Assembly: GCF_008807415.1 (NCBI RefSeq)
Contig: NZ_CP043626.1
Location: forward strand, 5,494,501-5,558,500
Length of the DNA stretch: 64,000 nt
From: Pseudomonas denitrificans (nom. rej.)
GTDB lineage: Bacteria; Pseudomonadota; Gammaproteobacteria; Pseudomonadales; Pseudomonadaceae
Direction of reading: 5' to 3'
Below the pieces are notes generated by a model. The model worked only from the letters and a program-made list of their open reading frames with translations, did no database searches and was not told the origin of the DNA. The first letter of the stretch is position 1; every line of letters begins with the position of its first letter. Both the position numbers and the translations under genes were made by a program. Below, piece after piece: positions 47,525 to 57,477 of the stretch.

Positions 47525-48709
47525 ATGAAAGCCAATCTGCCCTCTGAGTTGCTGTCCCTGCAGTTGCCGCTGCGTATCCGCATCGGCGAGGCCCAGGTCT
47601 TCGACCTCGGCCCCGACCCGCAGGTAACTCTGGTTGTCCGCGATCCCACGCTGCTGACCGAGATCACCCATCCCAGCCTCGATATCCTCGGTCGCGCCTA
47701 CGTGGAGAGCCGCATGGACATCGAGGGGCCGATGCAGGAAGTGATCGCCACGGCCGACGCCCTGAGCGCCGCGCTGGGTGACGACGACGACGATGCCGAC
47801 TACGTGCGCGAAAGCCACGACAAGGCCACCGACGCCGAAGCCATCCATTACCACTACGACCTGTCCAACGCGTTCTACCAGCTCTGGCTCGACCCGGAAA
47901 TGGTGTACTCCTGCGCCTACTACGAGACCGGCAACGAAAACCTGGCCAGCGCCCAGCTCGCCAAGCTGCGTCACCTGTGCCGCAAGCTGCGCCTGAAACC
48001 GGGCGAGAAGCTGCTCGACGTCGGCTGCGGCTGGGGCGGGCTGGCGCGCCTGGCGGCGCGGGAATTCGGCGCACAGGTGCACGGCATCACCCTCAGCGAG
48101 GAGCAGCTCAGGCTCGGCCGCGAGCGGGTCAAGGCGGAAGGACTGGAAGGCAAGGTGACCCTGGAATTGCGCGACTACCGTGACCTGCCGCGCGATGGCC
48201 GCTACGACAAGGTGGTCAGCGTCGGCATGTTCGAACACGTCGGCCACGCCAACCTGGGCCTCTACTTCCAGCACCTGTACGACGCGGTGCGGCCGGGCGG
48301 GCTGGTGATGAACCACGGCATCACCTCCAGCAACACCGACGGCCGCCCGGTCGGGCGCGGCGCGGGTGACTTCATCGACCGCTACGTGTTCCCCCACGGC
48401 GAGCTGCCGCACCTGTCGCTGGCCGTCGCCCGCATGAGCGAGGCGGGGCTCGAAGTGGTCGACGTCGAAGGGCTGCGCCTGCACTACGCGCGCACCCTGG
48501 ACTTCTGGAGCAACAGCCTCGAGGCCAGGCTGGCCGAGGCGGCAAAACTGGTGCCCGACCAGGCCCTGCGCATCTGGCGCCTGTATCTGGCCGGTTGTGC
48601 CTACGGCTTCAAGAAGGGCTGGATCAACCTGCACCAGATTCTCGCCAGCAAGCCGCATACCGACGGCGGCCACGAAGTGCCCTGGAGCCGCCGCGACCTC
48701 TACGCCTGA
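47525..48709 (+). CDS. cfa: Cyclopropane-fatty-acid-phospholipid synthase
   Basis: A 394-residue SAM-dependent methyltransferase that adds a methylene bridge to unsaturated acyl chains of membrane lipids, hardening the membrane in stationary phase or stress. The N-terminal lipid-binding part precedes the Rossmann domain with SAM motif LLDVGCGWGGLARLAA and the family motifs HYDLSNAFYQLWLDPEMVYS and GMFEHVGHANL. ATG 47525 follows CAGGAGG and gives the normal length. A hairpin terminator follows. Confidence 0.95.
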   Translation: MKANLPSELLSLQLPLRIRIGEAQVFDLGPDPQVTLVVRDPTLLTEITHPSLDILGRAYVESRMDIEGPMQEVIATADALSAALGDDDDDADYVRESHDKATDAEAIHYHYDLSNAFYQLWLDPEMVYSCAYYETGNENLASAQLAKLRHLCRKLRLKPGEKLLDVGCGWGGLARLAAREFGAQVHGITLSEEQLRLGRERVKAEGLEGKVTLELRDYRDLPRDGRYDKVVSVGMFEHVGHANLGLYFQHLYDAVRPGGLVMNHGITSSNTDGRPVGRGAGDFIDRYVFPHGELPHLSLAVARMSEAGLEVVDVEGLRLHYARTLDFWSNSLEARLAEAAKLVPDQALRIWRLYLAGCAYGFKKGWINLHQILASKPHTDGGHEVPWSRRDLYA

Positions 48710-48726
48710 GCCAGTTCGTGGCGTGC

Positions 48727-48755
48727 CATCGGGCCCGGCTTGCCGGGCCCGATGT
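48727..48755 (+). terminator. Hairpin after cfa
   Basis: Strong stem CATCGGGCCCGG/CCGGGCCCGATG around 48727-48754, with only GTCTTTC after it. It lies 18 bases after the cfa stop. Confidence 0.65.
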
Positions 48756-48839
48756 CTTTCCGGCGCGCAGCAAAAGGCTTGCATTGGGGGCGGGGGAGGC
48801 TAAACCGCCTTTCCCCACTGACTCTTTGGTAGATGAATC

Positions 48840-49316
48840 ATGGTGAATTTCTTCCCGGACCTGTCCCTCGTCGAACTCTCGCCCGCGCAGGCGCCCTGGC
48901 CACTGTTGCTCAAGGCCGACCCCAGCCGCGAACAGATCGAGAGCTACCTGCCCGATTCCCGCCTGCTGGCGCTGAACGAGGCGGATTCCGTGCGCGGTGT
49001 GCTGACGCTGACTCCCCGCGAGTCCGGCGTCGCCGAGATCACCAGCCTCGCGGTCGAAGACGAATGGCAGGAGCGCGGCCTGGGCCGCCGCCTGCTGCTG
49101 GCGGCCATCGAGCAGGCGCGCGAGGCAGGCCTGCAGCGCCTGACCATCGCCACCGGCAACTCCAGCCTGGCCCAGCTCGGCCTGTACCAGCGCCTGGGCT
49201 TCCGCATCGTCGGCATCGAGCCGGATCACTTCGTGCGGCATTACCCCGAGCCGATCTACGAGAACGGCATCCAGTGCCGCGACCAGATTCGCCTGGCGCT
49301 CGATCTCGGCGCCTAG
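48840..49316 (+). CDS. GNAT-family N-acetyltransferase
   Basis: A 158-residue GNAT acyltransferase. The acetyl-CoA-binding motif is visible as ERGLGRRLLLAAIEQAREAG, after the beta-strand SGVAEITSLAVEDEW, and the C-terminal part LGLYQRLGFRIVGIE is typical of the fold. The substrate is unknown. Its stop overlaps the stop of convergent folE2 by 4 bases. Such tight packing suggests no transcription terminator lies between the two genes. Confidence 0.87.
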   Translation: MVNFFPDLSLVELSPAQAPWPLLLKADPSREQIESYLPDSRLLALNEADSVRGVLTLTPRESGVAEITSLAVEDEWQERGLGRRLLLAAIEQAREAGLQRLTIATGNSSLAQLGLYQRLGFRIVGIEPDHFVRHYPEPIYENGIQCRDQIRLALDLGA

Positions 49317-50200
49317 TCGCGCACCCAGCGGCTCACCGCCACCGCATCGTGGGCGTGCAGGCTTTCCGCATGCACCACGCGCACCTCGAAGCCTGACACC
49401 TCTTCGCGCTGCAACAGCGCCCGGTGCAGCCGGCGTGCGGCATCCTCGCAGAACATCAGGTTCTGCCCATTGGCCAGGGCGAAGGCCTGTTCGTCGGCGC
49501 GCTTGACTGCCGTCTGCACGGCGGTGCCGAGGGCGTCTTCGGCGTGGTCGATCAGCTCGCTGAAAGCGAATGTCGGTGCGGTCGGGTCGAGTCGCAGGTT
49601 CAGCTGTGCCTCGCTGCGCTGGCTGTGCGGCGTGGCGACTATGCCCTGCGGGCTGCCGAGCCAGGCGCGGACCTCGCTGGCCTTCAGCGGGCGGTCGGCG
49701 AAGTCGGCGTCGAAGCGCTCCTGGATCAGCTGGCGCGCCAGCGCTGCCGAGCACGGGCAGGTCGAGGAGTAGGGCAGATTCAGGTGCAACTCCAGGTGCA
49801 GCGCATCGTCCTCCAGCTGCGCGTGGATCTCGCAGGCGTAGCGCTTCCAGCCGCTCAGTGGGCTGACCAGCGCCGGGCGTCGCAGCAGCAGTTCGAAACG
49901 CAGCGTCAGGCTGGCGCGCCGGGAAAGCTGCGCGTGGCTCCTGAGGAACTGCCTGAGCAGGGCATGCAGCAGCGCCGGTGAAAGCTCCGCATCCGCCAGC
50001 GCCTCCAGCGCCAGGTACAGCCGCGACATGTGGATGCCGCGCGCGTCGGCTTCGTCGAGGCTGACGCCGGCGTCGGCATAGGCGGCAACGCGCTCGCCAG
50101 CGATACGCAGCGGCACGGCGATGCCTTGCATGCCGACCCAGTCGAGCGGGATGGGCAGGCGGGTGGTTTGGCAGGCGATATCGGGGAGCAGGGCGGTCAT
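49313..50200 (-). CDS. folE2: GTP cyclohydrolase IB (zinc-independent FolE2)
   Basis: A 295-residue FolE2 that converts GTP to dihydroneopterin triphosphate for folate synthesis, using metals other than zinc. The conserved active-site cysteine region is PYSSTCPCSAALARQ. GIHMSRLYLALE and a late FCEDAARRL are also typical. It replaces zinc-dependent FolE when zinc is scarce. A perfect Zur box lies 22 bases upstream, so repression by zinc-Zur is expected. In P. aeruginosa this is PA5539. Confidence 0.93.
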   Translation of the reverse strand: MTALLPDIACQTTRLPIPLDWVGMQGIAVPLRIAGERVAAYADAGVSLDEADARGIHMSRLYLALEALADAELSPALLHALLRQFLRSHAQLSRRASLTLRFELLLRRPALVSPLSGWKRYACEIHAQLEDDALHLELHLNLPYSSTCPCSAALARQLIQERFDADFADRPLKASEVRAWLGSPQGIVATPHSQRSEAQLNLRLDPTAPTFAFSELIDHAEDALGTAVQTAVKRADEQAFALANGQNLMFCEDAARRLHRALLQREEVSGFEVRVVHAESLHAHDAVAVSRWVRD

Positions 50201-50222
50201 GGGCGGGTCACGGTCGGCAATT

Positions 50223-50235
50223 GTTATAATATAAC
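50223..50235. promoter_or_regulatory. Zur box upstream of folE2
   Basis: Perfect GTTATAATATAAC palindrome, the core of the Zur consensus, 22 bases upstream of the folE2 start. Identical to the box at 50744. Confidence 0.93.
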
Positions 50236-50269
50236 GTATTTGCTTCCCGCCGATCCCGCAATGGGCTCG

Positions 50270-50671
50270 TCAGCGTTCGTGCTGCTTGCAACCGCTGACC
50301 CGGCCGCAGGTCAGGCGCGCACTGTCACCCGTGGAGCTGCTGAAGCGGCTGATGTTGGTCCAGCCGATCCCGCGGCTGGTGCCGACCCACACCTGGCCAT
50401 CGCTGGTCACCCCGCTGAAGAAGGTCAGCCTGCCGTAGCGCGTGCCGGTCTGCGCCCAACGTCGTCCGCTGCTCGCCTCGAAACCGCGCAGGTAGGTGTC
50501 GTGGCCCTGGGTGGCGACGCTGTAGAGATTCCCTGAATCGTCCATGCAGGCCAGCACCAAAGCCGACCAGGCGCAGCGCGCCGGTTCCTCGCCGGGGAAA
50601 GGCAGTGGCCCGGACCCGCTGGCGTGGGCGAAGGGAGCGAACAGGCAGAGCAGCAGGGCGCGGCGCAGCAT
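50270..50671 (-). CDS. Small exported protein in Zur-controlled divergon
   Basis: A 133-residue exported protein of unknown function. The signal peptide is MLRRALLLCLFAPFAHASG. The mature part has four cysteines (ARCAWSALVLACMDD and LTCGRVSGC), suggesting two disulfides. A repeated Gly/Trp pattern (DSGNLYSVATQG, TSDGQVWVGTSRGIGW) resembles single blades of a beta-propeller. ATG 50671 was chosen at the start of the signal peptide. It is divergent from dksA2 around a perfect Zur box and sits just upstream of folE2, so it is probably induced on zinc starvation. A gene occupies the same slot in P. aeruginosa (PA5537 by memory of the map). Confidence 0.75.
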   Translation of the reverse strand: MLRRALLLCLFAPFAHASGSGPLPFPGEEPARCAWSALVLACMDDSGNLYSVATQGHDTYLRGFEASSGRRWAQTGTRYGRLTFFSGVTSDGQVWVGTSRGIGWTNISRFSSSTGDSARLTCGRVSGCKQHER

Positions 50672-50743
50672 CGAGGGTCTCGGCAGATGGGTGGAGCGAA
50701 GCGTCGATATCGCACGTCGGCAGGCTATTGTTGAGCGTGCATT

Positions 50744-50756
50744 GTTATAATATAAC
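50744..50756. promoter_or_regulatory. Zur box between the small exported protein gene and dksA2
   Basis: Perfect GTTATAATATAAC inside the longer TTGTTATAATATAACAT, 30 bases upstream of dksA2 and about 72 bases upstream of the divergent gene. It likely represses both when zinc is replete. Confidence 0.93.
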
Positions 50757-50786
50757 ATAGAAGATCACTCCCTTCCGGAGACGGTC

Positions 50787-51191
50787 ATGACCGAACAGGA
50801 ACTGCTCGCCCAGCCCGGCGAGGCCTACATGAGCGAGGCGCAACAGGGCTATTTCCGCGCACTGCTGCTGGACCAGCGCGACGAACTGCAAGGGCGCATC
50901 GAGGAAGAGTTACAGGCGCTGCAGGACACCGAGCGGGCCAGCGACGAAGCCGATGTCGCCAGCCGCGAGGAGTCGCGCCAGTGGCAACTGCGCCTGCTGG
51001 AGCGCGAGAAGAAGCTGCTCGACAAGATCGACCAGGCGCTGGAGCGCCTGGCCCGGGGCGATTACGGCTGGTGCGAGGAAACCGGCGAACCGATCGGTCT
51101 GCGCCGCCTGCTGCTGCGCCCCACCGCCTCGCTGTGCATCGAGGCCAAGGAGCGCCAGGAACGGCGCGAACTGCACGTCCGCGAAGCCTGA
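50787..51191 (+). CDS. dksA2: Zinc-independent DksA paralogue (DksA2)
   Basis: A 134-residue DksA-type transcription factor that enters the RNA polymerase secondary channel and works with ppGpp. The coiled-coil tip acids are in ASDEADVAS. The zinc-finger region retains only two of the four cysteines ([11 protein letters not shown] and TASLCIEAK); the others are replaced by threonine and a small residue. This is the hallmark of the zinc-free DksA2, which substitutes for DksA under zinc limitation. A perfect Zur box precedes it. The COG0523 gene starts 20 bases later. Confidence 0.94.
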   Translation: MTEQELLAQPGEAYMSEAQQGYFRALLLDQRDELQGRIEEELQALQDTERASDEADVASREESRQWQLRLLEREKKLLDKIDQALERLARGDYGWCEETGEPIGLRRLLLRPTASLCIEAKERQERRELHVREA

Positions 51192-51211
51192 AATCCCTGG
51201 AGATGATCCCC

Positions 51212-52413
<1,202 letters not shown>

Positions 52414-52414
<1 letters not shown>

Positions 52415-53046
52415 TGCTCGCCCTCGAAACCCCCGTCTGGCCGCGCCAGGTGCTCAGCGACGATCCGCAGGTGCTCGCCGAAGTGCTCAAGGAAGACGTC
52501 AACCTGGCCGTCTGGCAACGCACGCTGTACCCGGAAATCAGCAGCTTCGCCGGTTGGCTGGGGACCCAGGCGCTGGACCTGACGCAGAGCCTCGAGGTGG
52601 TCGATGAGCGCGTCGAACTGGGCGACCTGCTGCGCCAGTACGCCATGCTCGACGGCTGCACGCTGTTTCGCAGCGACCTGCAATGGCTGGCCGAAGCCTT
52701 CGCCTGCCTGACCGGTGCGCAGCGCATCGGCCTGCGCCTGCGCAGCCTGGACAAGGCCATGTGTCCGCGCTTCCACGTCGATCACGTGCCGCTGCGCCTG
52801 GTCACGACCTACTCGGGCCCCGCCAGCCAATGGCTCGAGGAGTGGGCCATGGCCCGCGCACGGCTGGGCGATGCGGCGGCCGAACCGGTCAGCCGGGCCG
52901 AGATCCGCGAGATGGCCGCCGGCGACGTGGGGCTGTTCAAGGGCGAGAAATGGGCCGGCAATCTCGGCGGCGGCATCGTCCACCGCTCGCCGCTGCCGGC
53001 GCCGGGTGAGCGACGCCTGCTGCTCACGCTCGACTGGCTCGGCTGA
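52414..53046 (+). CDS. DUF1826-family protein
   Basis: A 210-residue cytoplasmic protein of the DUF1826 family, function unknown. Visible features are a conserved CPRFHVDHVPLRLVTTYSG segment with Cys and His that could bind metal, and AGDVGLFKGEKW near the C-terminus. The HVDH...R arrangement is reminiscent of metal sites in cupin-like enzymes, but this is only suggestive. The ATG overlaps the stop of the COG0523 gene, so the two are translationally coupled. It should therefore be expressed with the zinc-starvation genes. Confidence 0.82.
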
Positions 53047-53183
53047 GGTTTCGCGCGGGCAAAAAAATGGGCCGCCCGGGGAGAGCGGCCCAATTCACCA
53101 AGATCATGTCCGGCGTGGGGTGCCGGGAGGGTGTGAGGTACCCGACGTCAGTAAGCCCGAGCCGTGTGACAGGGCGATGACCG

Positions 53184-53540
53184 TTACTGCGGTTTGCGCC
53201 AGTGGCCGTTGCTCTGTTGTTCGCAGAAGGGCTGGAGGACGCGCGCGTCGCTGGCCACGCCGTAGTAGTGGATGTCCTGGCGATAGGGCACGCCCTGGGT
53301 CTGGGCGTTCTCGCAGACACCGAAGGCGCCGCTGGGGCAATTCTCGGCGTAGGTCACCTCGACCATCTGGTCCTTGAGCTGCGGCTGGCAGAAACCCTCG
53401 CGGAAGAGTTTTTCCGGGATGGTGCGATTCTGCTGGCAGACCTTCACGTCGACGTCCTTGCCCTGGGTGTGCACCACGCAGGCCTCGCCGTGGGCGAGCA
53501 GGGGCAGGCAGGCGAGGGCGAGAGGCAGCAACAGGCGCAT
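53184..53540 (-). CDS. Small cysteine-rich exported protein
   Basis: A 118-residue secreted protein of unknown function. The signal peptide is MRLLLPLALACLPLLAHG. The mature chain has six cysteines (EACVV, KVCQQ, GFCQP, ENCPS, GVCENA, PFCEQQ), enough for three disulfides. It lies on the opposite strand between the DUF1826 gene and the second COG0523 gene, inside the zinc island, but has no Zur box of its own that I can see. Confidence 0.78.
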   Translation of the reverse strand: MRLLLPLALACLPLLAHGEACVVHTQGKDVDVKVCQQNRTIPEKLFREGFCQPQLKDQMVEVTYAENCPSGAFGVCENAQTQGVPYRQDIHYYGVASDARVLQPFCEQQSNGHWRKPQ

Positions 53541-53617
53541 GATCGATCCGGGGTTGGCGAGAGAAAGCCGCGACTCTAGCGCTTTTCCCGGCGAGCGTCA
53601 GGCGGCACCATGGGCGA

Positions 53618-54579
53618 ATGTTGAAGCAGATCGCGACTCATCTCATCGCCGGCCCCTCGGGGCGGGCAAGACCAGCCTGCTGCAGGACTTGCTGGGGCAA
53701 CGCCCGGCGGGTGAGCGCTGGGCCGTGCTGGTCAACGAATTCGGCCAGGTCGGCCTGGATGCCGCGCTGTTGTCCCGTGACGACGACGGCATCGCCCTGG
53801 GCGAAGTCGCTGGCGGCTGTCTGTGCTGCGTGAACGGCGCACCGTTCCAGGTCGGCCTCGGCCGGCTGCTGCGCAAGGCCAGGCCGCAACGGCTGTTCAT
53901 CGAGCCCTCCGGCCTCGGCCATCCCGCGCAACTGCTGGCGCAACTGCGCGCCGCGCCCTGGCAGGGCGTGCTGGCGGTGCAGCCGCTGGTGATGGTGCTC
54001 GATGCTGCCGCGCTGGCGGCCGGGCAGCCCTTGCCCGAGGCGCAGCAGCTGGCGCTGGGCGAGACGGCGCTGCTGCTGATGAACAAGTCCGAAGCGCTGG
54101 ATGACGCGGCGCGTGCGGCCCTGGCGGCGCGCTTGCCGGAGGCGGCGTTGCGCTGGACGACCCACGGCCGATTACTGCTGGGCGAGCTGCCGAGTACGCC
54201 GCTTGAAGTGGCGGGCGCTGATTTGCCGCAGGGCGCTTCGTCCATCGAACCGGCGATGCTGTTGCGTCGAGAGTCGCCGCTGCGTCAGGTGCGCGTCGAA
54301 GAGGGCCGACAGGCGGTCGGATGGCGCTTCCACCGTGACTGGCGCTTCCGCACGGCCGAGCTGGACGCCTGGCTGGCCGGGCTTCCCGGCCTGTTGCGGG
54401 CCAAGGCGGTGCTGCACGGCGAGGACGCCTGGCTGGCCTGCAACCGTACCGTTGGTCCGGCGCCGTGGACGCCCAGTGCCTGGCGCAAGGACAGCCGGAT
54501 AGAGCTGATCCTGGCCGCCGAACTTGATCCACAGGCCTTGCAGACCGATCTTTTGCGCTGCGCGATCGCACCGGCCTGA
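53618..54579 (+). pseudogene. Second COG0523 GTPase, frameshifted in the Walker A codons
   Basis: A CobW-like G3E GTPase of ~320 residues. The start (MLKQIATHLIAGP from ATG 53618) and the body (GAGKTSLLQDLLG, GGCLCCVNGAPF with the CxCC metal motif, LLMNKSEAL, CobW_C to the end) are in different frames. The break falls in the GGGG run at 53659-53662, exactly in the nucleotide-binding loop; one more G gives a normal GPSGAGKTS. Everything else is intact. An under-called homopolymer is the likely cause. If real, translation would stop early and the gene is dead. It lies just upstream of tonB1, as in P. aeruginosa. Confidence 0.82.
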
Positions 54580-54608
54580 CAGAGAAGGTTGCCCTCGCGT
54601 AACGAGTG

Positions 54609-54627
54609 AATGATAATAATTATCAGC
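54609..54627. promoter_or_regulatory. Fur box upstream of tonB1
   Basis: AATGATAATAATTATCAGC contains the perfect dyad TGATAAT-A-ATTATCA (54611-54625) and matches the Fur consensus GATAATGATAATCATTATC well. It lies about 40 bases upstream of the tonB1 ATG, so iron repression is expected, as known for tonB1 in P. aeruginosa. Confidence 0.88.
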
Positions 54628-54664
54628 AGATACTGCTTCGTGAACTCTTCCCGCAGGCTTTCTC

Positions 54665-55686
54665 ATGTCGTTACCCCAACCGCGCAAAGCGGCGGACGCC
54701 AGTCTTGCCGTGGACGCTGAGGAACAGCTGTTCACTTCCGCCACGGCGGATGACGGCGCCCATTTGCCCAGCGTGAACGCCCAGCGCGTCAATGAGGCCA
54801 CCCTGCGTCTCGTCAGTTGTGCCGGCCCCCGCCGCGACGATGAAGTGGTTCCCGAAGAGGTCCTGATTCCCTACGCCGCGCCGGTCGAAGGCGTGGAAGA
54901 CGGCGAACAGCCGCCGCCCCCGGTGGCTGGTGGAAGTCCTCGGGCCTGGCGATCGGCATGCACCTGGCCATCGTCGCGGCGCTGGTCTGGGTGATGCCCA
55001 CGCCGGCCGAACTGAATCTGGGCGCCGGCGAGATGCCCAAGGCCATGCAGGTGAGTGTCGTCACCCTGCCGCCCAAGCCCGAAGTGCAGCAGCCGCCCGC
55101 CGCCGCGCCGACTCCGCCGCCGCCGGAGCCCGAGCCGCCGAAACCGATCGAGCCGCCCAAGCCGGTGGAGAAGCCCAAGCCGAAACCCAAGCCGCCCGAG
55201 AAGGCCGTGCCCAAGGTATCGCCCAAGCCCAAGCCGAAACCCAAGCCCGAGCCGGACCCGGAGCCCGCCGAGGAAGCCGTCGCACCGCCGGCCCCGGCTG
55301 CACCGCCGCCGCCCGCCGCGCCCACCGTCGGCCAGTTCACCCAGGGTGCCCAGGCCGCGCCGGCCGGTTCCCAGGGCCCGGCCGGCCTGCCCACCGGCAG
55401 CCTCAACGACAGCGACATCAAGCCGCTGCGCATGGACCCGCCGGTCTATCCGCGCATGGCGCTGAACCGTGGCATCGAAGGCCGGGTGAAGGTGCTGTTC
55501 ACCATCACCAGCGATGGCCGCATCGCCGACATCCAGGTGCTGGAGTCCTCGCCGCCGCGCATGTTCGACAACGCCGTGCGCGATGCCATGGACAAGTGGC
55601 GCTTCGAGCCACGCGTCAGCGGTGGGCGGATCGTCGCCCGCCAGGCGACCAAGGTGTTCTTCTTCAAGCTCGAAGGGCGTCGCTGA
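54665..55686 (+). pseudogene. tonB1: TonB1-type energy transducer, split by a one-base frameshift
   Basis: A TonB protein with the long N-terminal cytoplasmic extension (~80 residues, SLPQPRKAADASLAVDAEEQ) characteristic of P. aeruginosa TonB1. That part runs in one frame to about 54917. The transmembrane helix (GLAIGMHLAIVAALVWVMP), the Pro/Lys/Glu spacer and the C-terminal receptor-binding domain (YPRMALNRGIEGRVKVLF, WRFEPRVSGG) run in another, to 55686. One additional C in the CCCCC run at 54917-54921 joins them into ~340 residues, the expected length. It is Fur-controlled and should power siderophore and heme uptake. Probably functional if the missing base is a sequencing error. Confidence 0.85.
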
Positions 55687-55711
55687 CGGCCTGCCGAGTG
55701 AAACGAAAAAC

Positions 55712-55735
55712 GCGCCCCAGGGCGCGTTTTTTGTT
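55712..55735 (+). terminator. Terminator after tonB1
   Basis: AAAAACGCGCCC-aggg-GCGCGTTTTTT: perfect stem AACGCGCC/GGCGCGTT region with a T-run, about 26 bases after the tonB1 stop. Confidence 0.85.
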
Positions 55736-55775
55736 GCTGATGATCGGCCGGCAGGCGCGCCCTGCGGCGCGGACC

Positions 55776-55797
55776 GCGGGCATGGCCCGCTCCTACA
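55776..55797. repeat. REP-type half element
   Basis: GCGGGCATGGCCCGCTCCTACA matches one end of the REP copies at 27825, 31051 and 41052. Only half is present. Confidence 0.7.
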
Positions 55798-56298
55798 GTG
55801 GCATCAGTTCCGCGCGCAGCAGTTCCAGCGCTTCCCGCGGCCCGCCCACGGCAATCTTCGCCGGCACGCCGAGCATCAGGTTCAGCGGCAGGCCAAAGCC
55901 CTCGATCTGGTTGCCGTCGCGGTCGCGGCCCGGCTCTTCGCCGTGCCACTCGCAGGGCAGGCGCTCCGCGCAGCTGCCGCCTTCGTCGATGTAGCCGAAC
56001 AGTGGCTTGCCCAGCGCGGCGGCGTAGCCCAGCTCGAAGGCCGTGCCACTGTCCGGCTCGGCACCGCGGAAGGGGTTGAGGTTGGCCAGCACCGCGTCCG
56101 CCTGGCGGATCAGGTCGAGGTTCGCCTGGTAGATCCAGCGCGCCTGCGCCACCGGCTCGATGATCCCCTCCGGCACCGAATGATCGAGCGGGTACAGCCC
56201 CTGCACGCCGAATTCGGCGCACAGCGCCTTGAGCCGCTCGCCCTGCTCGAAGGCGTCGGGAGGAACACGTCGGGGCCGGCGAGGTACAGCTTGAGCAT
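55793..56298 (-). pseudogene. Nucleoside 2-deoxyribosyltransferase-like protein, frameshifted
   Basis: A ~168-residue member of the nucleoside 2-deoxyribosyltransferase family, which swaps bases on deoxyribosides or cleaves the N-glycosidic bond. The N-terminal KLYLAGPDVFLP is in one frame. The rest, with LDHSVPEG, ADAVLANLNPFRGAEPDSGTAFELGYAAALGKP (catalytic Glu region) and a C-terminal helical part, is in another. One extra G in the GGG run at 56259-56261 restores the reading. ATG 56298 starts 3 bases after the antiporter gene stop, so the two are probably co-translated. A nucleoside function fits the purine salvage genes nearby. Confidence 0.8.
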
Positions 56299-56300
56299 GG

Positions 56301-57383
56301 TCAGAGTCCCATGAACGACAACATCAGGAAGGTGGCGAACAGCACGAAGTGGGTCATGCCCTCGATGGCGTTGGTCTTGCCGTCATGCAGGTTGTAGCCG
56401 GCGACCATCAGGGTGATGAACATCATGCCGGTCTGCAGCGGGGTCATCGCCATCTGGATCGGCTGGCCCTTGAATAGCGCCAGCGCCTCGATCACCGGCA
56501 CGGTGAGGATCACGGTGGACAGCGACGCGCCCAGGGCGATGTTGACCACCGGCTGCATGCGGTTGGCCATGGCCGCGCGCAGGGCGGTGAGGATTTCCGG
56601 GCTGGCGGAGATCGCCGCCACCAGCAGCGCTGGCACGATGGGCGGTACGCCGCTGCCTTCCAGGCCGACGTCCAGGGCCTTGGACATCACCTCCGCCAGC
56701 GCGCCGATCAGCACCACGCCGACCACCAGCAGGGCCATGGATTGCTTGCTGCTGCCGGGAGCCTCGTGGCCTTCGCCATGCTCGCCGTGGGTGGCGTAGT
56801 TGTAGCTGAAGAAGTAGCTGTGCTGGCCGGTCTGCATGCGCAGGAACAGCGCGTAGAGCATGACCATGCAGCCGATGGTGAAGAACGAGTAGAGCTTCCA
56901 CTGCTCGGCCGGGATCAGCTCCGGCACCACCATCGAGATGCCCACGGCGGTGAGAATCATGGTCACGTAGGTCTTGCCGGAGTCGTCGTTGTACGACTGC
57001 TCGCCGTGCTTGAGGCCGCCCAGCAGCGCGGCCAGGCCGAGGATGCCGTTCATGTCGAGCATCACCGCGGCGTAGATGGTATCGCGGGCCAGGGTCGGCG
57101 AATGGTTGTGGTTCATCATGATCGCCAGGATCACCACCTCCACCAGCACCGCCGCCAGGGTCAGGATCATGGTGCCGTAGGGCTCGCCGACCTTCTCCGC
57201 AAGAATCTCGGCGTGGTGCGCCACGCGCAGGGATACGCCGATGATCACCGCCAGCAGCGCGCTGGCGGCGATCCCCGCGAGCATCTTGCCGCCACCCAGC
57301 AGGCTGTGCTCCAGCGGGTACACGGCAATCGCCACCAGCAGGGCAAGGAGGAGGAATTTTTCTTCTTTGAGCGCGCGCAGCAT
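56301..57383 (-). CDS. chaA: Calcium/proton antiporter, ChaA/CaCA family
   Basis: A 360-residue cation:proton antiporter with ~11 predicted membrane helices in two inverted halves. Each half carries the acidic alpha-repeat characteristic of CaCA proteins: GEPYGTMILTLAAVLVEV in the first and LVAAISASPEILTALRAA in the second. A hydrophilic loop with histidines (THGEHGEGHEAP) links them. It likely exports Ca2+ or Na+/K+ in exchange for protons. The chaC-like gene of this genome lies 38 kb away, so the E. coli chaABC grouping is not kept. Confidence 0.88.
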   Translation of the reverse strand: MLRALKEEKFLLLALLVAIAVYPLEHSLLGGGKMLAGIAASALLAVIIGVSLRVAHHAEILAEKVGEPYGTMILTLAAVLVEVVILAIMMNHNHSPTLARDTIYAAVMLDMNGILGLAALLGGLKHGEQSYNDDSGKTYVTMILTAVGISMVVPELIPAEQWKLYSFFTIGCMVMLYALFLRMQTGQHSYFFSYNYATHGEHGEGHEAPGSSKQSMALLVVGVVLIGALAEVMSKALDVGLEGSGVPPIVPALLVAAISASPEILTALRAAMANRMQPVVNIALGASLSTVILTVPVIEALALFKGQPIQMAMTPLQTGMMFITLMVAGYNLHDGKTNAIEGMTHFVLFATFLMLSFMGL

Positions 57384-57477
57384 CGAGGGGGATGTCCATT
57401 GGCGTAAGAGGCGAGTGCGCCATCTTAGGCAATGCCCGGTAAGCGCACCAGCGCGCGACGGCGTGCCGCGCGGGCCC

